A stretch of 14,287 bases of DNA from Bacteroidales bacterium. GTDB lineage: Bacteria; Bacteroidota; Bacteroidia; Bacteroidales; Muribaculaceae. Under the pieces are notes generated by a model. That model did no database searches, was not told where the DNA came from, and saw only the letters and a program-made list of their open reading frames with translations. The DNA lies in assembly GCA_004555955.1 (NCBI GenBank), contig SFJG01000053.1, positions 1 through 14,287 of the forward strand, given 5' to 3'. The stretch's first letter is position 1, and each line of letters opens with the position of its first letter. The position numbers and the translations under genes were made by a program. Positions 5,613-13,291 of this stretch are shown here, in pieces.

Positions 5613-6929
5613 TTATCGTCCGATGCAGTGGTAGTCGAAGCCCTCTTCGGCAAGTTCTGCCGGGTCGTAGATGTTTCGACCGTCGACGATTACGTTGCCG
5701 CACATCACTTTTTTGACGACTGACCACGACGGCAGGCGGAATTCCTTCCATTCAGTGACAAGGACAAGAGCGTCGGCGTCGATGATTGCGTCATACATAT
5801 CTTTGGCATAATTGACGGTATTGCCGATGCGGCGACGGCATTCGTCCATGGCTACCGGGTCGTACACTTTTACAGAAGCACCTTCTTTGATTAGTCGGTC
5901 GATGACAACGAGAGCCGGAGCTTCGCGCATATCGTCGGTTTCCGGCTTGAAAGCGAGACCCCACAGGGCGATTCGTTTTCCGCGGAGGTCATTGCCCGGG
6001 ATGGATTTGCGAAGCTTGTCGACGAGTATGCCTTTTTGAAATTCGTTGACGCGCTCAACCGCCTCGATTATGTGCATGTTGTAGCCATGCTCCCGACCGG
6101 TGTGTATCAGCGCCTTAACGTCTTTGGGGAAGCAACTTCCGCCGTAGCCGCAACCTGCGTAGAGAAACTTGTTGCCGATGCGCACGTCAGAGCCAATGCC
6201 TTTGCGTACCATGTTGACATCGGCGCCGACCAGCTCGCAGAGATTGGCAATGTCGTTCATAAAAGATATGCGAGTTGCGAGCATAGAGTTAGCGGCATAT
6301 TTAGTCATCTCGGCGGATGCAATGTCCATAAAAATTACGCGGAAATTGTTGAGCAAGAAAGGACGATAGAGTCGCTCCATGACGCGGCGAGCGCGTTCGC
6401 TCTCGACACCGATAACAACGCGGTCGGGCGACATAAAGTCTTTGATGGCAGCGCCTTCTTTGAGAAATTCCGGGTTAGAAGCCACCTCGAACGGCACATC
6501 GACGCCACGGCGGTCGAGCTCTTCGCGGATTGCTGCTTTGATTTTAACCGAAGTTCCTACAGGCACGGTACTCTTGGTGACAAGAATGGCGTATTTGTTG
6601 ATGTTTCTGCCAAACGTGCGAGCCACTTCGAGCACATACTTAAGGTCGGCACTTCCGTCTTCGTCGGGAGGAGTTCCGACGGCACTAAACACCACTTCCG
6701 CGCTGTCGATAACGCTTTCGAGCGAGGTCGTGAAGTTGAGTCGGTTGGCTTCTACGTTGCGCGTAACCAGTTCGTCAAGTCCCGGCTCGTAGATGGGTAT
6801 AATGCCTTTTTTGAGGTTCTCTATTTTGTTACTGTCGATGTCGACGCAAGTTACTTCCGCTCCCATTTCGGCGAAACAAGCACCTGAGACGAGTCCGACA
6901 TATCCTGTACCAACAATTGCTACTTTCAT
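5613..6929 (-). CDS. ugd: UDP-glucose 6-dehydrogenase
   Basis: A 438-residue cytoplasmic enzyme that oxidises UDP-glucose to UDP-glucuronate with two NAD+, supplying capsule and other surface glycans. The N-terminal Rossmann domain opens with VAIVGTGYVGLVSG (3-16) and has CVDID (28-32) at the end of the second strand. IPIYEPGLDELV (44-55), SAVGTPPDEDGSADL (82-96) and KSTVPVGT (119-126) follow. The central helix region has SNPEFLKEGAAIKDFMSPDRVVIG (151-174) and AEMTKYAANS (206-215). The active site GYGGSCFPKD (261-270) has catalytic Cys266. The C-terminal domain contains LWGLAFKPETDDMREAP. All key parts are present. The related GDP-mannose and UDP-ManNAc dehydrogenases share the fold, but the motif set fits Ugd best. 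It lies 108 bases downstream of the UpxY-like gene and may be the first gene that the antiterminator serves. Confidence 0.93.
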   Translation of the reverse strand: MKVAIVGTGYVGLVSGACFAEMGAEVTCVDIDSNKIENLKKGIIPIYEPGLDELVTRNVEANRLNFTTSLESVIDSAEVVFSAVGTPPDEDGSADLKYVLEVARTFGRNINKYAILVTKSTVPVGTSVKIKAAIREELDRRGVDVPFEVASNPEFLKEGAAIKDFMSPDRVVIGVESERARRVMERLYRPFLLNNFRVIFMDIASAEMTKYAANSMLATRISFMNDIANLCELVGADVNMVRKGIGSDVRIGNKFLYAGCGYGGSCFPKDVKALIHTGREHGYNMHIIEAVERVNEFQKGILVDKLRKSIPGNDLRGKRIALWGLAFKPETDDMREAPALVVIDRLIKEGASVKVYDPVAMDECRRRIGNTVNYAKDMYDAIIDADALVLVTEWKEFRLPSWSVVKKVMCGNVIVDGRNIYDPAELAEEGFDYHCIGR

Positions 6930-7037
6930 TTTTTTCTATGAATGATATTATTTTGTGCTTTTTATTATATAACGCATATTCGGGCAAAAAGGTTGTCTTC
7001 AGCCAACGATATTAGGCATGGAGCATAGTCGATTCGA

Positions 7038-7592
7038 TTATTCATTGCCGTCATTCTCGTCGATTTTCATAATTAAAGAAGGATGAATAAAAGCAGTGGC
7101 TACAGCCATTACTCCGGGAATCGACACGACGAGACGTCGGTCACCGCGGATGCGCATCAGCGTACCTTCGCAGCCGCTAAACATACCTCCGATAATGCGC
7201 ACGCGGTCGCCTCGGCTGATGTTTATTTGGTCGGGCGAGAGATATATAAGTCCATCGTCGTTGGTGGCTGATACGCTGATGAAATTATCCATTTGTCGTT
7301 CGGGAACGATGATGGGTTTCTTGGTGTGAGGGTCCATTATGTAACGAATCGGCAGCGATGTCGTTGCTTTGAACTGCTTCATCTCGCTGTCTGACATCTT
7401 GATAAAAATCAAGTTGTGGACAGAAGGCACCAACTTACGCACGCGACGCGCGCGTACCACTACATCTTTATAGCACATCGGGATGAATGACTCCACACCC
7501 GCGTCGTCGAGCGAAGCCTTTACCTTCATCTCGCGATTGTAGGTGACGCGTATGGCGTACCAATTCTGGGCGTTGTCTTCTGTTTTTTGCAT
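7038..7592 (-). CDS. UpxY-like transcription antiterminator (NusG paralogue)
   Basis: A 184-residue protein with an N-terminal NusG domain (about 9-108, starting NWYAIRVTYNREMKVKASLDDAGVESFIP) and a C-terminal KOW segment (about 127-153, SRGDRVRIIGGMFSGCEGTLMRI). Specialised NusG paralogues of this kind in Bacteroides (UpxY) bind RNA polymerase in the leader of a capsular polysaccharide operon and prevent early termination. The start chosen is the ATG at 7592, which gives the normal N-terminus; an in-frame start 22 codons upstream adds unrelated residues. Unlike typical UpxY genes it heads at most a short unit: the next gene is ugd, then a lipoprotein with its own promoter. No UpxZ-like partner is seen. 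It may act on the adjacent ugd or on a polysaccharide locus elsewhere. Confidence 0.85.
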   Translation of the reverse strand: MQKTEDNAQNWYAIRVTYNREMKVKASLDDAGVESFIPMCYKDVVVRARRVRKLVPSVHNLIFIKMSDSEMKQFKATTSLPIRYIMDPHTKKPIIVPERQMDNFISVSATNDDGLIYLSPDQINISRGDRVRIIGGMFSGCEGTLMRIRGDRRLVVSIPGVMAVATAFIHPSLIMKIDENDGNE

Positions 7593-7869
7593 ATTCCGAA
7601 ATTGCTTTAATATATTATAACGTACGCCTTGGAGAATTATTGCATCCGCTTGGCGCAAAACGCGTGGAAAAATACAGCCTTGATTTTAGAGCGCGTTCTA
7701 ACATTTTTTTTGAAGTGAACTTTATTTCCAAATTTCTAAAAAACGCAGTTGCTAAAACTATAAAATTGTTTAAAAACCGCCCAAATATTTTGGTCTTATT
7801 TTTTAGTTCGAATAAAAGTTCTTAACTTTGAGGCTGATAGAAAAAACTAACATAAAATATAGTCGAAAA
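7593..7869. other. Divergent intergenic region between upxY-like gene and ndk
   Basis: This A/T-rich stretch of 277 bases must hold the start signals for both directions. The ndk promoter is clear at 7800-7830. For the antiterminator gene I find only a poor candidate on the - strand: TTCG, 19 bases, then AATATTTG near 7780, which would give a leader of about 180 bases. Such a long leader would suit an antiterminator target. A hairpin TTAGA-GCGCGT-TCTAA (7686-7701), followed by CA and a run of eight T on the + strand, lies inside the leader. I see no inverted repeats of the kind that flank invertible capsule promoters. Confidence 0.45.
7800..7830 (+). promoter_or_regulatory. Promoter of the ndk-peptidase operon
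   Basis: TTTT at 7800-7803, 19 bases, then TAACTTTG at 7823-7830, a full -7 match with a weak -33 element. The start codon is at 7870, giving a leader of about 35 bases. The TTG inside the -7 element is in frame with ndk but lies before the transcription start. Confidence 0.65.
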
Positions 7870-8331
7870 ATGGAACAAACCTTGGTAATATTAAAGCCGT
7901 CAACAGTCATTCGTGGTCTAATGGGCGAAGTTATAAATCGTTTTGAAAAGAAGGGTTTAATCATAGCCGGAATGAAAATGATACAACTCACCGATGATAT
8001 CCTTGCCGAGCACTATTTCCATTTGGTAGACCGTCCGTTTTTCCCGTCGTTGAAGCGTTCGATGATGGCGTCGCCCGTTGTGGTGATGTGCGTCAGAGGC
8101 GTAGAAGCAGTGTCTGTTGTTAGAGCGATGACCGGCGCAACCAACTCACGCGTTGCCGCTCCCGGTACAATCCGCGGCGACTACTCGATGAGCGGTCAGC
8201 AAAACATCGTGCACGCTTCCGACTCGGTAGAAAATGCCGAAATCGAACTCAAACGTTTCTTCCGCGACGACGAAATTTTCGACTATAAACCCGCAACAAT
8301 CGACGCCCTCTATGGTGAAGGCGAATGCTAA
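7870..8331 (+). CDS. ndk: Nucleoside diphosphate kinase
   Basis: A 153-residue cytoplasmic enzyme that balances nucleoside triphosphate pools by moving the gamma phosphate of ATP to NDPs through a phosphohistidine. Landmarks are TLVILKPSTV (4-13, with Lys9), RFEKKGLIIAGMKMIQLT (24-41), RPFFPSL (55-61), TGATNSRVAAPGTIRGDY (88-105, with Arg102) and QNIVHASDSVENAEIELKRFF (111-131). His115 is the phosphorylated residue; the Ala in HASDS in place of the common Gly matches what I recall of other Bacteroidetes Ndk proteins. The start at 7870 gives the normal N-terminus and lies after the promoter. The peptidase gene follows after 15 bases without a terminator, so the two are probably co-transcribed. 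Confidence 0.95.
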   Translation: MEQTLVILKPSTVIRGLMGEVINRFEKKGLIIAGMKMIQLTDDILAEHYFHLVDRPFFPSLKRSMMASPVVVMCVRGVEAVSVVRAMTGATNSRVAAPGTIRGDYSMSGQQNIVHASDSVENAEIELKRFFRDDEIFDYKPATIDALYGEGEC

Positions 8332-8346
8332 AAACTAACCTTAAAA

Positions 8347-9303
8347 ATGAATTTTAGAAATCTCAGAATATTAGCGGCATTAGCTATTGCCGCTGTAGCA
8401 TCGACCGCGAGCGCACAAAATCTGCGTTCGGTGTCGGCGCACAGCAGTATGCATAGCGATTTGATTGCATCACAGCGCAACGTAAGCGACCAAATTCGTA
8501 CCGAAGAAACCGCCAAATTTATGGAAAGTTTCTTCGAAGAGGAAGAACCGGAAATCGACATCTATACCGAAGGATGGAATAGCCAATTGGTTAACCCCTT
8601 CGCAGGAATGGACGTGCCCGACAACGTGCGAATCGACGTTAGCGAATATGCAATGCCGGTGCCGGGATATCTCACATCGCCCTACGGCTATCGTCCGCGT
8701 TTCCGTCGTATGCACAAAGGCGTCGACCTTAAGCTCTGCATCGGCGATACCGTGCGTGCTGCTTTCGACGGCAAAGTGCGCCTTACTCGATTTGAGCGTA
8801 AAGGTTACGGCTACTACGTAATCGTGCGTCACAATAACGGACTCGAAACCGTTTACGGTCACCTGTCGCGCTTCTTGGTTAAGCCTAACGACGTGGTAAA
8901 AGCCGGACAACCGATTGCTCTTGGCGGTAACACCGGACGTAGCACAGGTCCGCACCTCCACTTCGAAACGCGCTATATGGGTTACGCAATCAACCCGATG
9001 GCAATCTTCGATTTTGCCAACCAAACAACCCACACCGACTACTATACCTTTAACAAGAAAACCTACACGAAGGCTCGCGACTATTCTCCAAGTTCGAATG
9101 TGCGCTACGCCGAGGAGTGGTCGAAATCGAAAACCAATAGCTATAGTTCTACAGGCTCGAAGAAAACCCACAAAGTGAAAAAAGGCGAGTCGTTGGGCAA
9201 GATAGCAAGCAAGTATGGCACAACGGTGTCGGCACTTTGCAAACTGAACGGCATCAGCACGAAGTCGAAAATCCAACCGGGCAAAGTGTTACGCGTCAAG
9301 TAG
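8347..9303 (+). CDS. Secreted M23 family metallopeptidase with C-terminal LysM domain
   Basis: A 318-residue exported peptidoglycan endopeptidase or regulator. The N-terminus is a Sec signal peptide, with likely cleavage after ASA (residue 23). An acidic linker EEEEPEID (64-71) precedes the M23 domain, about 106-222: SPYGYRPRFRRMHKGVDLKL with zinc ligands His123 and Asp127, YGHLS with His172, and GPHLHFE with His203 and zinc ligand His205. All LytM active-site positions are present, so it should be catalytic. A Ser/Lys-rich linker (about 240-272) leads to one LysM domain (about 274-317, HKVKKGESLGKIASKYGTTVSALCKLNGI), which binds glycan chains. It is the last gene of the ndk unit and ends 34 bases before a strong terminator. 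Confidence 0.92.
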   Translation: MNFRNLRILAALAIAAVASTASAQNLRSVSAHSSMHSDLIASQRNVSDQIRTEETAKFMESFFEEEEPEIDIYTEGWNSQLVNPFAGMDVPDNVRIDVSEYAMPVPGYLTSPYGYRPRFRRMHKGVDLKLCIGDTVRAAFDGKVRLTRFERKGYGYYVIVRHNNGLETVYGHLSRFLVKPNDVVKAGQPIALGGNTGRSTGPHLHFETRYMGYAINPMAIFDFANQTTHTDYYTFNKKTYTKARDYSPSSNVRYAEEWSKSKTNSYSSTGSKKTHKVKKGESLGKIASKYGTTVSALCKLNGISTKSKIQPGKVLRVK

Positions 9304-9337
9304 AAAGAATTAGTGAAAAGTGTCTATAGAATAATCG

Positions 9338-9374
9338 GGTGTGCCAAATTCCGTTTTGGCGCACCTTTTGTTTT
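9338..9374 (+). terminator. Intrinsic terminator of the ndk-peptidase unit
   Basis: GGTGTGCCAAA (9338-9348) pairs with TTTGGCGCACC (9355-9365), 11 pairs with one G-T, around a 6-base loop. TTTTGTTTT follows at 9366-9374. This is a classical intrinsic terminator on the + strand. On the - strand the hairpin is not followed by T, so it is not expected to stop the converging operon. Confidence 0.88.
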
Positions 9375-9449
9375 AATCGTTAATCGTTAATCGGGGCAAC
9401 TCGTCCCTCGTCCCTCGTTCCTCTCACCTCTTACCTCTTACCTATAACA
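9373..9449. repeat. Degenerate 7-base repeat array C, entering the end of rsmF-like gene
   Basis: Eleven heptads in one register: TTAATCG three times, GGGCAAC, TCGTCCC twice, TCGTTCC, TCTCACC, TCTTACC twice, TATAACA. It begins at the terminator's T run and continues past 9431 into the final codons of the methyltransferase gene, supplying its stop codon and last residues. The middle matches array A (18 of 19 bases, inverted). The ACC-ending heptads resemble the complement of array B. Confidence 0.8.
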
Positions 9450-10810
9450 ACCCGAGTCGGCTGCTCCGGGGTATGTGTGTTGCGGATGCGCCATTCTTTC
9501 GGGTATAGATTGTTTGTGCGGTTTCCGAGGTTTTTAAGCCATCCGAGCGGCGCGCCTTCAAATTCGACAAGTACATAACCTTTCGGCGCATCGACAGTGA
9601 TTGGTTCGCCGCGAAGATAAGAAATTGCTTCGGGATAGTCGACGTCGACAGTTGTGATATTGTTCCGGTTTAGGTAGCGCGACAGCGCAAGCGCTTGCGA
9701 GGGGATAATGTCTTTTCCTTTGATAGAAGCAGGTTCGATGCCGCAATAGATGGCGTTGAGCGAGTCGGCAACGTAGCGCATTGCGTCGGCACGGTCGTCG
9801 GGTAGTGCAGTAATCACTGTCCCGTCGGACGACAATATATGCGAGCCGACGAGTAGGTTTTCGCACATTGGCGGCACTTTTTGTGACGTTTTGCGCGAGC
9901 GTCCCGATTTGGGTGTATAGCGCGAGCCGTTGCCGGGCTTGCGAACGACAGCCATAAAAAGACCTTCTCCGCGAATCAGATGAGGCAGGAAGCGCATTGC
10001 CGGAGCCGCCGAGTCGATTGCCGGGGCGATGCCCCAATCGTGTTCGCAAGGAATGGCGACCGGCTCGGCATCGTAGTCGTCGACGAGCAGGCGGACTATT
10101 TCTTCGTTTTCGTCGCGGTTGAAAGTGCAAGTGCTGAGAATGAAGTATCCACCGGGGCGAAGTGCGTCCCACACGTCGGCAACGATTTGCCTGCTGAGTT
10201 GGCTGCATTGGCGTATGAGCGACTTCGACCACTGCGCAACGGCTTGGCTGTCTTTGCGGAACATACCTTCGCCGCTGCAAGGCATGTCGGCAGCGATGAT
10301 GTCGAAGAAGTTGCGCAACGAGCCGATGCGTTTGGGCGTGTCGTTGGTCACAACACAACAGTCGGCGCCCCATTTGATGACGTTCTGGCGCAGAATGAAA
10401 GCGCGTGAGCGGTCGATTTCGTTAGCAACGATGAGCGAACCCTCCGGGAGTGCGTCGATGGCGGCAGTAGTTTTGCCTCCCGGGGCGGCGCACAGGTCAA
10501 GGTAGTTTACCGGACGACGGTCGTCGGTTAAATGTCGCACCACTCGGTCGATAATCATCGACGACGGGTCTTGCACGTAGTAGGCACCGCTATGGAAAAA
10601 CGGGTCGAAGGTAAAAGCCGGGCGCGAAGCGAGGTAAGAGGCGTGCCGACACCACAGAACCGGGTCGGCGTCGGTGGTTGCGGCGAAGCCTTTTTGCAGG
10701 TTCGGGCGTATGGCAACGCTCGGGTCGGTGTCGAGTGCACGGATAAGAGCATCGACATCGATGCCCATTTCGCGGATTTGCTCTATGAAATCGTTGTGGA
10801 GGTTTTGCAT
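9431..10810 (-). CDS. RsmF/NOL1-NOP2-Sun family rRNA cytosine-C5 methyltransferase
   Basis: A 459-residue cytoplasmic S-adenosylmethionine-dependent RNA methyltransferase, probably acting on 16S rRNA as RsmF does in Escherichia coli; the exact target base is not provable. After an N-terminal region the Rossmann domain contains YYVQDPSSM (77-85), the SAM motif DLCAAPGGKTTA (105-116), ANEIDRSR (129-136), and ADMPCSGEGMFRKD (174-187) with Cys178. FILSTCTFNRDENE (223-236) follows, with Cys228. Both active-site cysteines of the family are present. The C-terminal half (about 300-459) is the PUA-like RNA-binding part seen in RsmF-type proteins. It starts 9 bases after the MurF-Alr gene and is the last gene of that operon. 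Its final residues VVIGKR and stop are encoded within a 7-base repeat array. Confidence 0.88.
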   Translation of the reverse strand: MQNLHNDFIEQIREMGIDVDALIRALDTDPSVAIRPNLQKGFAATTDADPVLWCRHASYLASRPAFTFDPFFHSGAYYVQDPSSMIIDRVVRHLTDDRRPVNYLDLCAAPGGKTTAAIDALPEGSLIVANEIDRSRAFILRQNVIKWGADCCVVTNDTPKRIGSLRNFFDIIAADMPCSGEGMFRKDSQAVAQWSKSLIRQCSQLSRQIVADVWDALRPGGYFILSTCTFNRDENEEIVRLLVDDYDAEPVAIPCEHDWGIAPAIDSAAPAMRFLPHLIRGEGLFMAVVRKPGNGSRYTPKSGRSRKTSQKVPPMCENLLVGSHILSSDGTVITALPDDRADAMRYVADSLNAIYCGIEPASIKGKDIIPSQALALSRYLNRNNITTVDVDYPEAISYLRGEPITVDAPKGYVLVEFEGAPLGWLKNLGNRTNNLYPKEWRIRNTHTPEQPTRVVIGKR

Positions 10811-10819
10811 ACGGGCGGC

Positions 10820-13291
10820 TTATTCTCGATAGTAAATACGTTTTACGCGTGTCGAAACTGAGGTAAGCACCTCATAAGGAATCGTGCCGAGTTTGTCGGC
10901 GATTTCGGTAGCGGTAATGTTTTCGCCGAAAATTTCCACCTTGTCGCCCACCCGGCAATCCACGTCGGAGACGTCGACCATACACAGGTCCATGCAGATG
11001 TTGCCAACTGTTGGGCAGCGGTGTCCGGCAATTACCACTTCGCCGACGCCGCGACCGAGGTGACGGTTAAAGCCGTCGGCATAGCCTATGGGGATTGTTG
11101 CAATCGTCGAGTCGCGTTGGAGCACGCCGTGGCAGCCGTAGCCGATGGTTGTGCCTTTTTCCCATCGGCGTATTTGGATGATGACAGAGTGGAGTGCGGA
11201 AACCGGGCGCAGCGAGTCGTCGTAGCCTGCACCGAGGGTGGGTATGCCGTAGAGCCCGATGCCGAGACGCACCATCTCGTATTGGTGGTCAGGGAAGCGG
11301 AGGATGCCGTCGGTGTTGAGGATATGGCGCATTATGGGGTAGTCGAACCGACTGAGCATGTATGACGTGCAGCGGTCGAAGTAGTCGAGTTGCATGTGTG
11401 CATAGTCGGTTTTTTCGAACTCATCGGCTGTGCACAGGTGAGAGAATATAGAAGCCGGGCGAACGTTGCTTTGCGACAGTAGAATGTCGGCAACGGCGGG
11501 GAGCTCTTCGTAGACGAATCCGAGTCGGTGCATGCCGGTGTCGAGTTTCAGGTGTATCGGATAGCCCGAAATGCCGAATTTCTGTGCTTCAACGATAATT
11601 TCGTTGAGCATCGCAAAACTGTAAATCTCCGGCTCGAGACGATAGTCGAAAAGTGCTTTGTAGTTCACAACTTTGGGGTTAAGCACCATAATGGGCATCG
11701 TTATTCCGGCTTGACGGAGAGCGACGCCTTCGTCGTGGGCGGCAACGGCGATATAGGCAGCGCCTTGAGCTTGCAGCGTCTTGGCGAGTTCGAGAGAGCC
11801 TGCGCCGTAGCCGGAGGCTTTAAGCATACAGACAATCTTGGTGGTCGGTTCGAGCCGCGAGCGATAGAAGTTGTAGTTGTAGGTCAGTGCATCGAGGTTC
11901 ACCTCCAAGACGGTTTCGTGCTGCTTAGCTTCGAGCATTTCGTAGATTCGTCCGAAACCGTATTCCGGTGCACCTTTGAGCAGGATGAGTTCGTTGGCGA
12001 AGTCGGACGGCGACATCTCGGCAAGCATTTCATCGGTGGTGCGGAAAAACTTCGAGCGCGACGAAAAGAGCGAGCGATGTTGGTAGATTTCCTCACCGAT
12101 GCCGATAATTCTGGCAATGCGACGCGCATTGACCATGTCGGCGATGTTTTGGTAGACCATATCGGTCGGGATGCTCTCGGGAAGCACGTCGGAGAGTATA
12201 ATAGTAGATGTGCGAGTAGCAGTTGTGCGACGCATCATAAAGTCAATCGACGGGGCAAGCGACAGGTAGTCGCCGGTGTATGTGTCGTGGATGAGCATAC
12301 AGTTGTTGACACCTTCAGTTACGTCTATGCGCGAGCCTGTAGCGACGAGTCGGCGGAAGCGGTTCTTGATGTCCGAACTCATCGGTATGTTCATCGCCAG
12401 CAGAGTAGCCAGACAGGTTATGGCGTTCTCTATGTCGTGGGAGGCTGTGAACGGGATGGTAATGGTGTCGCCGAGCATGAGGTAGGTGAAATGAATGTCG
12501 GTGGAGTTGCCATGGCGCATAATCGACGAGATAAAGAGCGGCGCATCCGATTGCGACTGCGACCAACCAATCTCTTGTACGCCGTAGCAGAGGTCGATGA
12601 TACCGCCTGCGATTAGAGCATCGTCGGTGCAATAGACAATGCGCTGACTCGAGCGTGACAGGCGCAACTTTTCGGTGCATTTTTCTTCGATGGAGTTGAA
12701 GCCTTCGCTGTGTTCGTCGCCGATGTTGGTGATGACGGTTATTGTGGGGTCAATTACCGAGGCTATTGCCGACATTTCGTCGGGGCGGGAAATTCCGGCT
12801 TCGATGATTGCTATTTGCGTACTTTCGTCGATGTCCCAGACCGACAGTGGCACGCCGATTTGCGAGTTGTAGCTGCGCGGACTGCGCACGATGCTGAAGT
12901 CGTCGCGAAGCAGTTGGAAGAGCCATTCCTTGACGATGGTTTTGCCGCGGCTGCCGGTAATGCCGATGACGGGGATGTCGAAGCGGTTGCGGTGGTGGCG
13001 TGCGAGCGCTTGTAGTGCGGCGAGGGTATCGTCGACGACGATGAAGTTGGTCGTGCTGTCGAATTCTCCGGCAGGGATGCGTTCGACAACGAAGTTGCGT
13101 ACCCGCTTTTCGTAAAGTTGTCCGATGTAGTTATGACCGTCGTTGCTCTTTGTCTTAATGGCGAAGAATAATGACTTTTCGGGATAGACGAGACTGCGAG
13201 AGTCGGTCAGAAGGGTGTCGATGGTTGCATCTGTCAGGTTTTGTGACGATGCACCGAGGATGTTTGCGATTTCTAATATCGAATAATTCAT
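10820..13291 (-). CDS. Bifunctional MurF-type ligase / alanine racemase fusion
   Basis: An 823-residue cytoplasmic fusion typical of Bacteroidetes. Residues about 1-455 are a MurF-like ligase, which joins D-Ala-D-Ala to the UDP-MurNAc-tripeptide. It shows LLTDSRSL (27-34), the ATP-binding loop GITGSRGKT (110-118), SYNSQIGVPLS (140-150), EAGISRPDEM (164-173, where classical MurF has EMG) and NIGDEHSEGF (189-198). Residues about 460-823 are a complete alanine racemase making D-alanine: LEVNLDALTYNY (462-473), MLKASGYGAGS (489-499) with PLP Lys491, KLDTGMHRLGF (582-592), FSHLCTAD (616-623), RLGIGLYG (675-682), IGYG (716-719) with the likely catalytic Tyr718, and ICMDLCMVDVSD (765-776). The fusion couples substrate supply and use. 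Whether the ligase half is active is uncertain, because its motifs diverge. It overlaps the upstream GSCFA gene by 4 bases. Confidence 0.92.
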   Translation of the reverse strand: MNYSILEIANILGASSQNLTDATIDTLLTDSRSLVYPEKSLFFAIKTKSNDGHNYIGQLYEKRVRNFVVERIPAGEFDSTTNFIVVDDTLAALQALARHHRNRFDIPVIGITGSRGKTIVKEWLFQLLRDDFSIVRSPRSYNSQIGVPLSVWDIDESTQIAIIEAGISRPDEMSAIASVIDPTITVITNIGDEHSEGFNSIEEKCTEKLRLSRSSQRIVYCTDDALIAGGIIDLCYGVQEIGWSQSQSDAPLFISSIMRHGNSTDIHFTYLMLGDTITIPFTASHDIENAITCLATLLAMNIPMSSDIKNRFRRLVATGSRIDVTEGVNNCMLIHDTYTGDYLSLAPSIDFMMRRTTATRTSTIILSDVLPESIPTDMVYQNIADMVNARRIARIIGIGEEIYQHRSLFSSRSKFFRTTDEMLAEMSPSDFANELILLKGAPEYGFGRIYEMLEAKQHETVLEVNLDALTYNYNFYRSRLEPTTKIVCMLKASGYGAGSLELAKTLQAQGAAYIAVAAHDEGVALRQAGITMPIMVLNPKVVNYKALFDYRLEPEIYSFAMLNEIIVEAQKFGISGYPIHLKLDTGMHRLGFVYEELPAVADILLSQSNVRPASIFSHLCTADEFEKTDYAHMQLDYFDRCTSYMLSRFDYPIMRHILNTDGILRFPDHQYEMVRLGIGLYGIPTLGAGYDDSLRPVSALHSVIIQIRRWEKGTTIGYGCHGVLQRDSTIATIPIGYADGFNRHLGRGVGEVVIAGHRCPTVGNICMDLCMVDVSDVDCRVGDKVEIFGENITATEIADKLGTIPYEVLTSVSTRVKRIYYRE

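Noticed and set aside
6036..6887. Long open frame antisense to ugd
   Set aside because: No recognisable protein features, and the ugd frame has all its catalytic motifs.
6930..7037. Terminator between the UpxY-like gene and ugd
   Set aside because: Only a 4-base GTTG/CAAC stem before CTTTTT is present, too weak to call; the two genes may be co-transcribed.
7593..7658. Longer start for the UpxY-like protein
   Set aside because: The added 22 residues are unlike the family N-terminus, and the ATG at 7592 gives the expected length.
7593..7869. Invertible capsule-type promoter
   Set aside because: No pair of inverted repeats flanks the promoter region, and no site-specific recombinase gene is nearby.
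8470..9276. Long open frame antisense to the M23 peptidase gene
   Set aside because: The peptidase frame has a signal peptide, zinc ligands and LysM; the antisense frame has none of these.
11528..12616. Long open frame antisense to the MurF-Alr gene
   Set aside because: It lies wholly opposite a well-supported enzyme; long antisense frames are common in this sequence because of its codon bias.
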